A stretch of 64,000 nucleotides of DNA from Bradyrhizobium sp. CCBAU 53421 (GTDB lineage: Bacteria > Pseudomonadota > Alphaproteobacteria > Rhizobiales > Xanthobacteraceae). Below the pieces are notes generated by a model, which was not told the origin of the DNA, made no database searches, and saw only the letters and a list, made by a program, of their open reading frames with translations. Below, one piece after another: positions 7,425 through 15,186 of this stretch (its first letter is position 1; each line of letters begins with the position of its first letter). Where the stretch lies: assembly GCF_015291625.1 (NCBI RefSeq), contig NZ_CP030047.1, forward strand, positions 5,456,001 to 5,520,000. Reading direction: 5' to 3'. The translations under genes were made by a program, and so were the position numbers.

Positions 7425-8624
7425 CTACCAGAGGTCGCGATAGTTCGCGAACCTCCGCAGGGTCTTGTCGTAGCGGGCCGGAACGATCCAGGGCAGCAGC
7501 AGCCGGAAGATCGCGTTCGGAAGCGGAGAGCGCAGACGCGCATAGAGGTCGAGCGGATCGAGCTCATGCCGCATCCGGAATTTCGGCTCGTAGCTGAGAC
7601 CCGTGCTGCGAAACCACTTGTAACCGTTGGCGATCGCCCAGTTCATCATGTCGCGAATGGTGTAGTAGTAAAGATGGAGGTCGAGGGCGACGGCATAGTC
7701 GAGCCCGACATACTCCCAGAACAGACTGTCGCCTTCGACCATGCAGAGGCTGAAGGCAATCACCTTGCCGCCCCGCCGCCAGATGAAGAAACGGACCTTG
7801 TCCTTCATGTCGCTGCCGATCCGGCGGAGATAGTCGGCCGTCAGCTTCTCGAAACGGAATTTCGAACGGTCAAACACCTGCAAATAGAGCGGATGGATGT
7901 CGTCGACGGCATCCCCGGCGTCGTCGGTGACGGTAAGGACAAGGGGTACGCCGTCGGTCGCCTTGAGTTTCTTGCGAAGCTGCCATCGCGCCGATCGTGG
8001 CAGCGCATTTTGCATGTAGGCGTCGAAATCCTCGTGCTCGATATTGAGCACCGTCATCGGCATGCTCGGCGCGCGGGCGAAACCGCGCCGGACGAAGCAA
8101 TCCAGCACCGGCCGGTAGCGCGCAGGGAATTCCTTCATGACGATGAGCTGCGCCCGGCACGACCTTGCGAGATCGACGATCTCGCGGCAGAGAATCTCCG
8201 CCATCTCGCCTGGTGGCACCGTGTCTGATGCGCCGAGGTGTCCCTCTCCGGCGAAGCATCCAACCATCAAGGTGCGCATCTTGAGAAATCGGGGAGCGAA
8301 GCGCCGGATGCGCGCCAGCCAAACCTGCCATTCCGTGCCAAGGCCTTCGAGAATGTCCTGGTCGAGAACAAAGAACGGCTGGATGGCCTGGATGCAGCCG
8401 GCCCGGTCGACGATCGCGACATAGCGGTACTCGACGCCGTCGCCGAGCGTATCCTCCAGGATTTCGTAGTAGCGATGATCCTTGCGCAGGGCTGCGAAGG
8501 TGGCAGCCCAGGCGGGGCAACCGGCGATTTCGCCGCGCGTCACGATCTTCACGCCGAACCGCGCTGTCGCAGCCGCGGCGTCGGCGACACTTGGCGTACC
8601 AGACAGGCTGACGGTGTCCGACAT
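7425..8624 (-). CDS. FemAB/BioF2-like acyltransferase (GNAT fold)
   Basis: A 399-residue protein with the double GNAT-fold layout of peptidoglycan-interpeptide or BioF2-like acetyltransferases. Indicators are the central RSARWQLRKKLK segment, RFFIWRRGGKVIAFSLCM (beta-hairpin before the cofactor site), FWEYVGLDY and the closing GYKWFRSTGLSYEPKFRMR segment, common in proteins that transfer amino-acyl or acyl groups at the cell envelope. No signal peptide. The ATG at 8624 is preferred over a GTG one codon upstream. It may act on a lipid or polysaccharide; substrate not visible. Confidence 0.7.
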   Translation of the reverse strand: MSDTVSLSGTPSVADAAAATARFGVKIVTRGEIAGCPAWAATFAALRKDHRYYEILEDTLGDGVEYRYVAIVDRAGCIQAIQPFFVLDQDILEGLGTEWQVWLARIRRFAPRFLKMRTLMVGCFAGEGHLGASDTVPPGEMAEILCREIVDLARSCRAQLIVMKEFPARYRPVLDCFVRRGFARAPSMPMTVLNIEHEDFDAYMQNALPRSARWQLRKKLKATDGVPLVLTVTDDAGDAVDDIHPLYLQVFDRSKFRFEKLTADYLRRIGSDMKDKVRFFIWRRGGKVIAFSLCMVEGDSLFWEYVGLDYAVALDLHLYYYTIRDMMNWAIANGYKWFRSTGLSYEPKFRMRHELDPLDLYARLRSPLPNAIFRLLLPWIVPARYDKTLRRFANYRDLW

Positions 8625-8853
8625 CACACTTTGCCCCAGTGATGCTTAACCTTCCAAGTCCGGATTGGAACTTAATCGATCTGGGCTGGGGACCCTGTGC
8701 CATCCGCGCAACAAGCAGCAACATTTCGATCGCTGGCGACCAGGCGGACAAGGCCAGCAAGAAGCCGCGGGTCAATCGCGCGCGACCCGGACGCCGCGGG
8801 CGGCCGATGTCCCCGACCGCGACCTAGCAAAAGGCCCGGCCTGGATCGGCGCC

Positions 8854-9198
8854 TCAGTCAGCGACCAGCAGGCGCAGCTTCGACTTGAAGCGAATGCTCT
8901 GCTTGCCGGCGAGCGCCATGCCGTCGCCCTCGGCGGTCTGATCGGTGTATGTGCCGGTGAAGCCGATGGTGACCACCTTGCGTTCCCAGACCGGGCGCTC
9001 GCCGTAAGTCGGCGAATGCTCCTCGTTGGTCACCTCACCCTTCCACTTGCCGTCGGCCGCGGTGTAGCTGCCATAGGCGTAGAAGAACGAGTCGCCGCCG
9101 CGCATCTGGCCGTCGCGCAGCACCATGACGCCCTGGTTGCCGCCAGAGACGCTATCGAGAAATTCGACGGTGATGTGATAGAGCCCGTTCCGGATCAT
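8854..9198 (-). CDS. GrlR-type single-domain protein
   Basis: A 114-residue protein consisting of one GrlR-type beta-barrel domain: NGLYHITVEFLD at the start, GQMRGGDSFFYAYGSY in the middle, then NEEHSPTYGERPVWERKVVTIGFTGTY. It aligns by eye along its full length with the C-terminal half of the two-domain protein at 1560-2264, including the GG-D-x-FFY turn and the downstream NxEH motif. The open frame extends far upstream but overlaps the divergent DUF2161 gene, so the ATG at 9198 is the start. Function in this organism unknown; no type III secretion genes are nearby. Confidence 0.8.
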   Translation of the reverse strand: MIRNGLYHITVEFLDSVSGGNQGVMVLRDGQMRGGDSFFYAYGSYTAADGKWKGEVTNEEHSPTYGERPVWERKVVTIGFTGTYTDQTAEGDGMALAGKQSIRFKSKLRLLVAD

Positions 9199-9336
9199 GA
9201 GGATGGTTGCGCCTTGTCCCGGCCGCGAGAATAGCCCGTTGGCCGCACTTTGGGCAAATTCCATCAGCCGCGGCAGGCGCAATTCCGCGCTATGCTGGCA
9301 CCTGAGTCGCGGCCGGACGCCGCAGGAGCCTGCCTG

Positions 9337-10020
9337 TTGGAAACCGCGCTTTATCTGCCAGTCAAACGCTTCCTCGAAAAGCTCGGCTTCGCGGTCAAGG
9401 GCGAGATCGGCGGCTGCGACCTCGTCGCACTGAACGGCAGCGATCCGCCCGTCGTCGTGATCGGTGAACTTAAGCTCGCCTTCAATCTCGAACTGATCCT
9501 GCAGGCGGTCGATCGCGCCGGCGCCGCCGACGAGGTCTGGATCGCGGCCAAGGTATCGGCCCGCGGCAAGGGCCGCGAAAGCGATGCGCGCTATCGCAAT
9601 CTGTGCCGACGGCTCGGCTTCGGCATGCTCGGCGTCACCGATCGCGGCGAGGTCGAGGTGCTGGTGCCGCCGCCGACCACCGCGCCGCGCCGCAATCCGA
9701 AGAAGCGTTCGCGCCTGATCACTGAACACCGCAAGCGGAAGGGCGATCCGGCAATGGGCGGATCGACGCGGGCGCCGATCATGACCGCCTACAGGCAGCA
9801 GGCGCTGGCCTGTGCCTGCGCGCTGTCGGATGGGCCACGGCGGGTCCGCGACCTCCGCGCCGAGATTCCCGACGCCGGCAAGATCCTGCTGCATAATGTC
9901 TACGGCTGGTTCGATCGTGCCGAGCGCGGCATCTATGTACTCAATGATGCCGGCCGCGCCGCGCTGAGGCGCTGGCCGCAGCAGCCGATGAGTGCGTCAG
10001 GGGCCGAAGCCGCCCCATAA
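9337..10020 (+). CDS. DUF2161-type PD-(D/E)XK phosphodiesterase-like protein
   Basis: About 227 residues. The N-terminal half carries a PD-(D/E)XK nuclease-like core: GGCDLVALNG supplies the Asp and VVIGELKLAF the ExK. The C-terminal part (YRQQALACACAL through GWFDRAERGIYVLND) looks like a winged-helix DNA-binding module, consistent with DUF2161 proteins. I chose TTG at 9337, which begins LETALYLPVKRFL and has AGGAG eight bases upstream; an ATG at 9292 would add 15 low-complexity residues. Cytoplasmic; the DNA or RNA target is unknown. Confidence 0.75.
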   Translation: METALYLPVKRFLEKLGFAVKGEIGGCDLVALNGSDPPVVVIGELKLAFNLELILQAVDRAGAADEVWIAAKVSARGKGRESDARYRNLCRRLGFGMLGVTDRGEVEVLVPPPTTAPRRNPKKRSRLITEHRKRKGDPAMGGSTRAPIMTAYRQQALACACALSDGPRRVRDLRAEIPDAGKILLHNVYGWFDRAERGIYVLNDAGRAALRRWPQQPMSASGAEAAP

Positions 10021-10035
10021 CAACAGGGGGAGATC

Positions 10036-10335
10036 ATGATCGTCGTCACCGGCAGCATCACCGCCCGCCCCGACTCGTTCGACGAGGTGCGGCGATTGAG
10101 CCTCGAGCACGTCCATCGCTCGCGCAGCGAGCCCGGCTGCATCTCGCACGCGGTTCATGTCGACTGCGAGAATCCGCTCAGGCTGGTGTTTTTCGAGCAA
10201 TGGGCCGACCGCGCCGCGCTGGCGGCACATTTCGCGGTCCCCGCATCACGCGATTTCGTCCGCTCCCTGCAATCTCTTGCCGCCGCTGCGACCACCATCG
10301 AACTTTATGACGCTCACAAGATTGAGAGACTCTAG
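10036..10335 (+). CDS. Antibiotic biosynthesis monooxygenase (ABM) domain protein
   Basis: A 99-residue single-domain protein of the dimeric alpha/beta-barrel ABM (YgiN-like) family. It has the typical pattern RPDSFDEVRRL, EPGCISHAVHVD, FFEQWADRAALAAH and a closing helix. Members oxidise quinols or aromatic compounds without a bound cofactor. The ATG has GGGGGAG upstream. It follows the DUF2161 gene by 15 bases on the same strand, so it could be co-transcribed, though no functional link is obvious. Confidence 0.85.
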   Translation: MIVVTGSITARPDSFDEVRRLSLEHVHRSRSEPGCISHAVHVDCENPLRLVFFEQWADRAALAAHFAVPASRDFVRSLQSLAAAATTIELYDAHKIERL

Positions 10336-10424
10336 CTGCATGGCTGGATTGCCATCTCATATTCATATTGCAATGCAACATTGGGGACCTTACGTATCTC
10401 CCGCGATTCAAAGGTGAGGCGGCG

Positions 10425-10733
10425 ATGAGCGGAGACTGGAATACCAAGTACGGCACCCGGCGCGTGCGGCATGATCCGCCGACGCTGGAGGAGGCAATCT
10501 TCGCCGCTATCGGCATCACCGATGACGTGGAGGCCCAGGCCGAGATCGCGTCGTCGCTGATGGGGCTGCCCTATGACGAGGTGCTGGCCGAGGTGAAGAA
10601 GACGGCGCGCGTCAGCGCCCGCACCGGCACGGCAACCCGCGTGATCGCCGGCGAACAGGGCGCCCAGCGCTCGGTCGTGGTCGAGCGCCGCGTGGTTCGC
10701 CGCTTCGCCACCGACAAGCGCACCGGCACCTGA
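10425..10733 (+). CDS. Hypothetical protein
   Basis: A 102-residue basic protein beginning SGDWNTKYGTRRVRHDPPT; the middle is predicted helical (EEAIFAAIGITDD, AEIASSLMGLPYDEVLAEV) and the C-terminal third is Arg/Val-rich (VVVERRVVRRF). No signal peptide or enzyme motif. The ATG at 10425 has GGTGAGG upstream; the longer open frame lacks a box. Its length and codon use look genuine, but I do not recognise a function. A strong terminator follows. Confidence 0.7.
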   Translation: MSGDWNTKYGTRRVRHDPPTLEEAIFAAIGITDDVEAQAEIASSLMGLPYDEVLAEVKKTARVSARTGTATRVIAGEQGAQRSVVVERRVVRRFATDKRTGT

Positions 10734-10757
10734 ACAACCCCATTCCGCTCCTTAAAG

Positions 10758-10792
10758 AAAAAGGGCAATCCGCTGAGCGGATTGCCCTTTTT
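10758..10792. terminator. Bidirectional intrinsic terminator
   Basis: A perfect 16-base-pair stem AAAAAGGGCAATCCGC against GCGGATTGCCCTTTTT with a TGA loop. A-run and T-run make it symmetrical, so it can end both the rightward gene at 10733 and the leftward GNAT gene stopping at 10815. Confidence 0.95.
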
Positions 10793-10814
10793 GCATTTGA
10801 TGCGAATTGATGGC

Positions 10815-11438
10815 TCAGGCGGCCCGGCCCCAGCCGGACATCTGCATCACCATTCGCCAATAGGCGCGGTTCATGTCGACGATCGCGCGCGCGGCCTCGA
10901 CCGGCGTAACCGGGCCAACAGCCGGTGCCGGCTGAGGCTGGTGCTGCTCGGTCAGGTCGATGCTGCCGGTCGACTCACCGTGACGGAAGGTCAACTGGGC
11001 ACCGAACTTGGTGGCGAGCGCACGCATCGCGTCGTTCTGCGCACCGGTGGTGATCCGCAGGCTGATGTAGCCCTTGGCATGCGCCTCCGCGATCAGCTTG
11101 CGGAACAGCGTGCTGCCGACGCCCTTGCGCCGCACCGACCGCTCTACGCTGAAGGCGATCTCGGGCTGTGCATCCGGTGACTGCTCCGGCGGATGCAGCT
11201 CGGCCGCGCCGCGGACCACGCCATCCTCGAAATAGGCGATGATGACCGTGCCGTCGTTGGCGCAGCGCTCGGCATAGCGGCGGATGAAACTATCATCGAT
11301 GAAGCCATGAAAACGATCATGTCGGCTGGTACGATCCAGTCGCAGCAGGTGATCGCGCAGCAGAGGAAGCTCTTCCTGCTGGCTCAACGTCCGCACGGTG
11401 CCCTTGGCAGACGTCGGACGGATGGAATCATAGTTCAT
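10815..11438 (-). CDS. GNAT family N-acetyltransferase
   Basis: A 207-residue protein with one GNAT domain at about residues 60-155. The acetyl-CoA pyrophosphate-binding motif is RRKGVGSTLF; the preceding strand is PEIAFSVERS, as in the family. An N-terminal segment (TLSQQEELPLLRDHLLRLDRTSRHDRFHG, shortened here) resembles that of GNAT domains fused to ATP-grasp acyl-CoA synthetases. A C-terminal extension of ~50 residues (MNRAYWRMVMQMSGWG) is unassigned. The ATG has AGAGGAG upstream. Substrate unknown. Confidence 0.85.
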   Translation of the reverse strand: MNYDSIRPTSAKGTVRTLSQQEELPLLRDHLLRLDRTSRHDRFHGFIDDSFIRRYAERCANDGTVIIAYFEDGVVRGAAELHPPEQSPDAQPEIAFSVERSVRRKGVGSTLFRKLIAEAHAKGYISLRITTGAQNDAMRALATKFGAQLTFRHGESTGSIDLTEQHQPQPAPAVGPVTPVEAARAIVDMNRAYWRMVMQMSGWGRAA

Positions 11439-11542
11439 TTCATAACTCCTCTTGGTAGCCCTCGAGGAGGCGTCGAGTCCCTAGCACCCTAATATTGTGC
11501 GCCGCACCATGTAATTCAAGTACTTAGATTCATTTAAGTAAA

Positions 11543-11572
11543 CAATGATGTGATTGGCAAATCACATCATTG
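11543..11572 (-). terminator. Inverted repeat, likely terminator of the thioesterase gene
   Basis: A perfect 13-base-pair repeat CAATGATGTGATT / AATCACATCATTG with a four-base loop, unusually AT-rich for this genome. On the minus strand it follows the thioesterase stop by a few bases and is followed by TTTACTT. It also lies about 105 bases before the GNAT gene start, so an operator role is not excluded. Confidence 0.6.
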
Positions 11573-11577
11573 TCTCA

Positions 11578-11976
11578 TCATAGTACCAATTGTGTTTGGG
11601 TCACGACCGCGACCAGCTTGCCGTCCTCGGTCTCCAGCCTGGTCTGCCAGACTTGGGTCCGTCGGCCCCGATGGACGGGTGTGGCCGTCGCGATCACGGT
11701 GGTCCCCTCCTTGGCCCCGCCGATGAAATTGGTCTTGCTCTCCAGCGTCGTGGTGCCCTTGGCGTCCTCGGGCAGGTTGATCACGGTGGCGGCGGCACCG
11801 ACCGAGTCGGCGAAGGCCATCACCGCGCCGCCGTGGATGGTGTTCCGGAGGGTGCAGAGATCCGGCCGCACCAGCATTGTCGCGACCACGCGGTCCTGAC
11901 CGGCCTCGGTGAAGGTGACGCCCTTCAGTTCCGCAAACGGCATCTTCATCGACTGGATCTTTTCGAGCGGCGTCAT
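11578..11976 (-). CDS. PaaI family hotdog thioesterase
   Basis: A 132-residue single hotdog-fold domain. The helix motif NTIHGGAVMAFADSVGAAA matches the PaaI/YbgC-type catalytic helix, and the following TTLESKTNFIGGAKEGT strands complete the fold. Members hydrolyse acyl- or aryl-CoA thioesters in the cytoplasm as homotetramers. The ATG at 11976 has GGAGG six bases upstream; a GTG one codon earlier is less well spaced. Substrate cannot be told from sequence. Confidence 0.9.
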   Translation of the reverse strand: MTPLEKIQSMKMPFAELKGVTFTEAGQDRVVATMLVRPDLCTLRNTIHGGAVMAFADSVGAAATVINLPEDAKGTTTLESKTNFIGGAKEGTTVIATATPVHRGRRTQVWQTRLETEDGKLVAVVTQTQLVL

Positions 11977-12000
11977 CACGTTCCTCCGGTTTTTCTGGGC

Positions 12001-12091
12001 GTCATACGCGGGCTTGACCCCGCGTGTCCCTCCTTCTTCGCAAAAAGCTTTCTCGGCATGATGGATTGCCGGGTCGAGCCCGGCAATGACG
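12001..12091. repeat. Intergenic inverted-repeat element (REP-like)
   Basis: Flanked by CGTCAT and ATGACG. It holds two small hairpins: ACGCGGG-N6-CCCGCGT near 12008 and TTGCCGGG-N4-CCCGGCAA near 12065. The sequence ATGGATTGCCGGGTCGAGCC is typical of a repeat family seen many times in Bradyrhizobium and Rhodopseudomonas intergenic DNA (from memory). Confidence 0.7.
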
Positions 12092-12162
12092 TGCGAGGTA
12101 ATGGTGCGGATGACGTCATGACATCAGTGACAACGGCGCGCCAAATCTGCATACCGTCCGCG

Positions 12163-12951
12163 ATGCGCGACTTCCCTCCCCGCCGGATCGTCTGCCTGAC
12201 CGAAGAGACGGTCGAGACGCTGTACCTGCTCGGCGAGCAGGACCGCATCGTCGGCGTCTCCGGCTACGCGGTGCGGCCGCCGCAGGTCCGCCGCGAGAAG
12301 AAGCGGGTGTCGGCCTTCATCTCCGCCGACATTCCAAAAATCCTGGCGCTCGACCCCGATCTGGTGCTCGCCTTCTCCGACCTGCAGGCCGACATCGTCG
12401 CCGATCTCGTGCGCGCCGGCGTCGCCGTCCATGTCTTCAATCAGCGCGACATAGCCGGCATCTTCGCGATGATCCGCACCCTCGGCGCGATGGTCGGCGC
12501 GGCCGATCGCGCCGGGCAATTGGCACAAAGCCTCGAGCAACGGCTGGCCGCGATCGCGGCAACGCCGCGACCTGCGCGGCGGCCAAAGGTCTATTTCGAG
12601 GAGTGGGACGATCCCCTGATCAGCGGCATTGGCTGGGTGTCCGAACTGATCGAGATCGCCGGCGGCGAGGATGCGTTGCCGCATCTGCGCGCGCAGAAAG
12701 CGGCCAAGGACCGCATCGTCACGCTTGAGGCCGTGCGCGCGGCGATGCCCGACGTGATCCTGGCGTCCTGGTGCGGCAAGAAGGTCGTGCCCGACCGCAT
12801 CCGCGCGCGTGAGGGTTGGAGCGATATTCCGGCCGTGCGCGATAACCGCATCGTCGAGATCAAGTCGCCGATCATCCTGCAGCCCGGCCCCGCCGCGCTG
12901 ACCGATGGACTCGATGCGATCGTGAAGGCGTTGTGGGCGGAGCGTATATGA
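12163..12951 (+). CDS. BtuF-like cobalamin/Fe-chelate binding protein, no signal peptide
   Basis: A 262-residue type III periplasmic-binding fold protein. It matches the BtuF/FepB pattern: RIVCLTEETVETLYLLGEQDRIVGVSG (shortened), ILALDPDLVLAF, a long central helix, then PDVILASWCGKK and the closing NRIVEIKSPIILQPGPAALTDGLDAI. Members normally deliver vitamin B12 or iron-siderophore to an ABC transporter from the periplasm. From the ATG at 12163, and from the alternative at 12118, there is no signal peptide, and no BtuC/BtuD gene is near. It may work in the cytoplasm or be exported another way. Confidence 0.8.
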   Translation: MRDFPPRRIVCLTEETVETLYLLGEQDRIVGVSGYAVRPPQVRREKKRVSAFISADIPKILALDPDLVLAFSDLQADIVADLVRAGVAVHVFNQRDIAGIFAMIRTLGAMVGAADRAGQLAQSLEQRLAAIAATPRPARRPKVYFEEWDDPLISGIGWVSELIEIAGGEDALPHLRAQKAAKDRIVTLEAVRAAMPDVILASWCGKKVVPDRIRAREGWSDIPAVRDNRIVEIKSPIILQPGPAALTDGLDAIVKALWAERI

Positions 12952-12960
12952 ATCTCACCG

Positions 12961-13046
12961 CCGTCATTGCGAGGAGCGAAGCGACGAAGCAATCCATGTC
13001 TCCGCACGTGGTGAAATGGATTGCTTCGCTTCGCTCGCAATGACGG
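12961..13046. repeat. Intergenic inverted-repeat element, GTCATTGCGAG family
   Basis: Arms CCGTCATTGCGAGGAGCGAA... and ...TTCGCTCGCAATGACGG are near-perfect reverse complements of about 30-37 bases around a ~20-base centre. It sits between the stops of convergent genes. A second member is at 32399-32485. Confidence 0.85.
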
Positions 13047-13055
13047 ATAGACACC

Positions 13056-14333
13056 CTACGCCTTCTCCACCCCGCACCACTCCGCGACGAACAGCGCCAT
13101 CGCCTTGGTCGCCTTGCGCAGCGAGTCCAGTTCGACATATTCGTTGAAGCCGTGCATCGCCGCGCCACTGGCGCCGAAGCAGAGGCTCGGGATGTCGTAG
13201 TTCAGGCCGTAGAAGCGCGTATCGGTCAACGCGGTGAAGGCACGGTCTTCCACCGCGCCGCCATAGACCGCCTGATGCGCGTTGGCGAAGGCGGCCTCCG
13301 GCGCTTCGGAATTCACCAGCTCATAGCCTTCCGACAGGAAGCCCGACCATTCCACCTGCGGCGGATTGTTGGAGAGGAAGCGATGGTCGCGCGCCGCAGC
13401 CGACACGCAGGCCAGGATCTCCTTCTGGCATTCGGCGATCGACCAGCCCGGCAGCACCGCGATGCGGCAGTCGACATCGCACCAGGCCGGCACGCTGGAG
13501 GCCCAGTCACCGCCCTTGATGATGCCGGGATTGAAGTTGATCGGGTGATTGACGTCCTTGAAGTGGCGGTCAGCCTTGGCGCGTTCGTTCCAGGCGATCT
13601 CGAGCTTCTCCAGCGCGTGCACCAGGTGATACGCCGCCATGATCGCGTTCGAGCCGGCGCCGGCCTCGAACACATGCACCGGGAAGCCGCGCACCTTCAG
13701 GCGGAACCAGATCACGCCGACCTGCGAGCGGATCATCTTGCCGTTGGTCGGCTCCGGGATGAAGCAGGCATCGGCGCGATAGCCGCGCTGCAAGGTCGAG
13801 AGCGCGCCGACCCCGGTGCTCTCCTCCTCGATGACAGACTGGAAGTGAATCCGCGCCGTCGGCTTCAGGCCGGCCTTCTTGATCGCATCCAGCGCGTAAA
13901 GCGCGGCGATGGTGCCGGACTTCATGTCGCAGGCGCCGCGGCCGTACATCTTGCCGTCCTTGATGACAGGCGAGAACGGCGGCGTCTCCCACATCTCGAG
14001 CGGGCCGGTCGGCACCACGTCGCAGTGACCCTGCAGGATCAGCGATTTGCCGGCATTGGTCGCCGGGCGGTAGGTGCCGACCACCGTGCGTGCCTTGGAG
14101 AAATCATGCTCGATCGGGCCGAAGCCGCGCAGGTCCTTCAGGTCGTCGAGATTGATGTGCCAGTCGTCGACCTCGTAGCCGCGCTCGCGCAAGAGATCGC
14201 CGATCATGTCCTGGCACGGCCCCTCGGCGCCGCGGGTCGAGGGGATCGCGACAAAGGCCTGCGTCGTCGCAAGCTGCGCATCGAATCCCTCGTCAACGGC
14301 GCTAAGGATTCGTTGTTGCGTCTCGGCAGTCAT
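13056..14333 (-). CDS. ArgE/DapE family (M20) deacylase
   Basis: A 425-residue metal-dependent amidohydrolase of the M20 family. Zinc-ligand and catalytic motifs are present: LQGHCDVVP (His, Asp), GRGACDMKSG (bridging Asp), EEESTG (general base Glu and ligand), PEPTNG and a C-terminal His in GAAMHGFNEY. A lid domain interrupts the core at about residues 200-320. Members remove acyl groups from amino acids or cleave dipeptides (ArgE, DapE, carboxypeptidase G2). The ATG at 14333 has GGAG eight bases upstream; the longer frame is ignored. The isolated position does not point to arginine or lysine synthesis. Confidence 0.9.
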   Translation of the reverse strand: MTAETQQRILSAVDEGFDAQLATTQAFVAIPSTRGAEGPCQDMIGDLLRERGYEVDDWHINLDDLKDLRGFGPIEHDFSKARTVVGTYRPATNAGKSLILQGHCDVVPTGPLEMWETPPFSPVIKDGKMYGRGACDMKSGTIAALYALDAIKKAGLKPTARIHFQSVIEEESTGVGALSTLQRGYRADACFIPEPTNGKMIRSQVGVIWFRLKVRGFPVHVFEAGAGSNAIMAAYHLVHALEKLEIAWNERAKADRHFKDVNHPINFNPGIIKGGDWASSVPAWCDVDCRIAVLPGWSIAECQKEILACVSAAARDHRFLSNNPPQVEWSGFLSEGYELVNSEAPEAAFANAHQAVYGGAVEDRAFTALTDTRFYGLNYDIPSLCFGASGAAMHGFNEYVELDSLRKATKAMALFVAEWCGVEKA

Positions 14334-14387
14334 GCGGCAGCTCCATGGGGACATCAGAAATGGCGGGAGCCGCACCGTAACCCGATT

Positions 14388-15113
14388 TCATCCCTCCTTG
14401 TATTGCGCAAAATAGGCATCCCGCAATGCATCTTCGAGCAGACGGCCTTCCGAATAGCCATCGAGCGTCGCGGGCCGCGTCACGCCGTCGAGCAGCCGCG
14501 GGCACGGCTCGGGCGCGCCGAGCACGGTGCGCACCGGAATGCGCTCGGCATAGATCGGCAACTCGTAATCCTCGTCGTCATCGGCGACGCCCTTGGCGCG
14601 CACTTTTGCCGAGGCCTCCTCGATCTCCATCGCGATGAACGAGGTCGCCTTGATCTCCTGCTTGTTGCTGGCGCGCAGGCTCGCGGTGCGCTCGGGAAAG
14701 AAGCGGTCGACCATCGCGACGATCGCCCGCTCCTTCTCTTCCGGATCGGTGACGAGATAGGCCGAGCCGAACGCCATCACCGCGCGATAGTCGGCCGAGT
14801 GATTGAAGCCGCAGCGCGCCAGCACCAGGCTGTCGAGATGGGCGACCGTCAGGCACACGCGCTGGCCTTCCGACTGGTTCTCCAGCATGCGGCTCGCGCT
14901 GGACCCGTGCCAGTAGAGCCTGGTGCCCTCGCGCCAGAAGAAGGTCGGCGTGCAATAGGGCTGGCCGTCGATCACGTAGGAGACGTGGCACAGCATCGAG
15001 GCGTCGAGGATCTTGTGAACGGTGGCGTGGTCGTAGAAGCCGCGATCATGGCGGCGCTTGACCCGGTTGCGGGACGACATGGGGTAGGACGGAGTGGACG
15101 CGCCTTCGGTCAC
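14388..15113 (-). CDS. Pyridoxamine 5'-phosphate oxidase family protein
   Basis: A 241-residue FMN-binding split-barrel protein: ILDASMLCHVSYVIDGQPYCTPTFFWR (shortened) forms the first strands, then RLYWHGSSASRML, CLTVAHLDSLVLAR and the DYRAVMAFGSAY segment, typical of the NimA/PNPOx-like group rather than true PdxH. The start is taken as GTG at 15113 because AAAGG lies eight bases upstream; an ATG at 15080 is the alternative. It is divergent from a MocR regulator with a 73-base shared control region, so it is probably the regulator's target. Substrate unknown. Confidence 0.85.
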   Translation of the reverse strand: MTEGASTPSYPMSSRNRVKRRHDRGFYDHATVHKILDASMLCHVSYVIDGQPYCTPTFFWREGTRLYWHGSSASRMLENQSEGQRVCLTVAHLDSLVLARCGFNHSADYRAVMAFGSAYLVTDPEEKERAIVAMVDRFFPERTASLRASNKQEIKATSFIAMEIEEASAKVRAKGVADDDEDYELPIYAERIPVRTVLGAPEPCPRLLDGVTRPATLDGYSEGRLLEDALRDAYFAQYKEG

Positions 15114-15130
15114 GGCTGTGCCTTTCGAAA

Positions 15131-15147
15131 TCTGGAATCTGTCCAGA
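15131..15147. promoter_or_regulatory. Candidate MocR operator
   Basis: Inverted repeat TCTGGA-ATCTG-TCCAGA in the 73-base region shared by the PNPOx-family gene and the MocR gene. A GTCCA direct repeat (15141 and 15157, 16 bases apart) overlaps it. MocR regulators commonly bind repeats in such shared regions; binding here is inferred. Confidence 0.5.
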
Positions 15148-15186
15148 GTTGTAGCGGTCCATTTGGTCTGCGATAGTGCCAATTCC

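Noticed and set aside
13152..15176. Long plus-strand open frame of 674 codons
   Set aside because: It is antisense to the M20 deacylase and PNPOx-family genes and its composition (Arg/His/Ala rich, no family motif) is that of a high-GC shadow frame.
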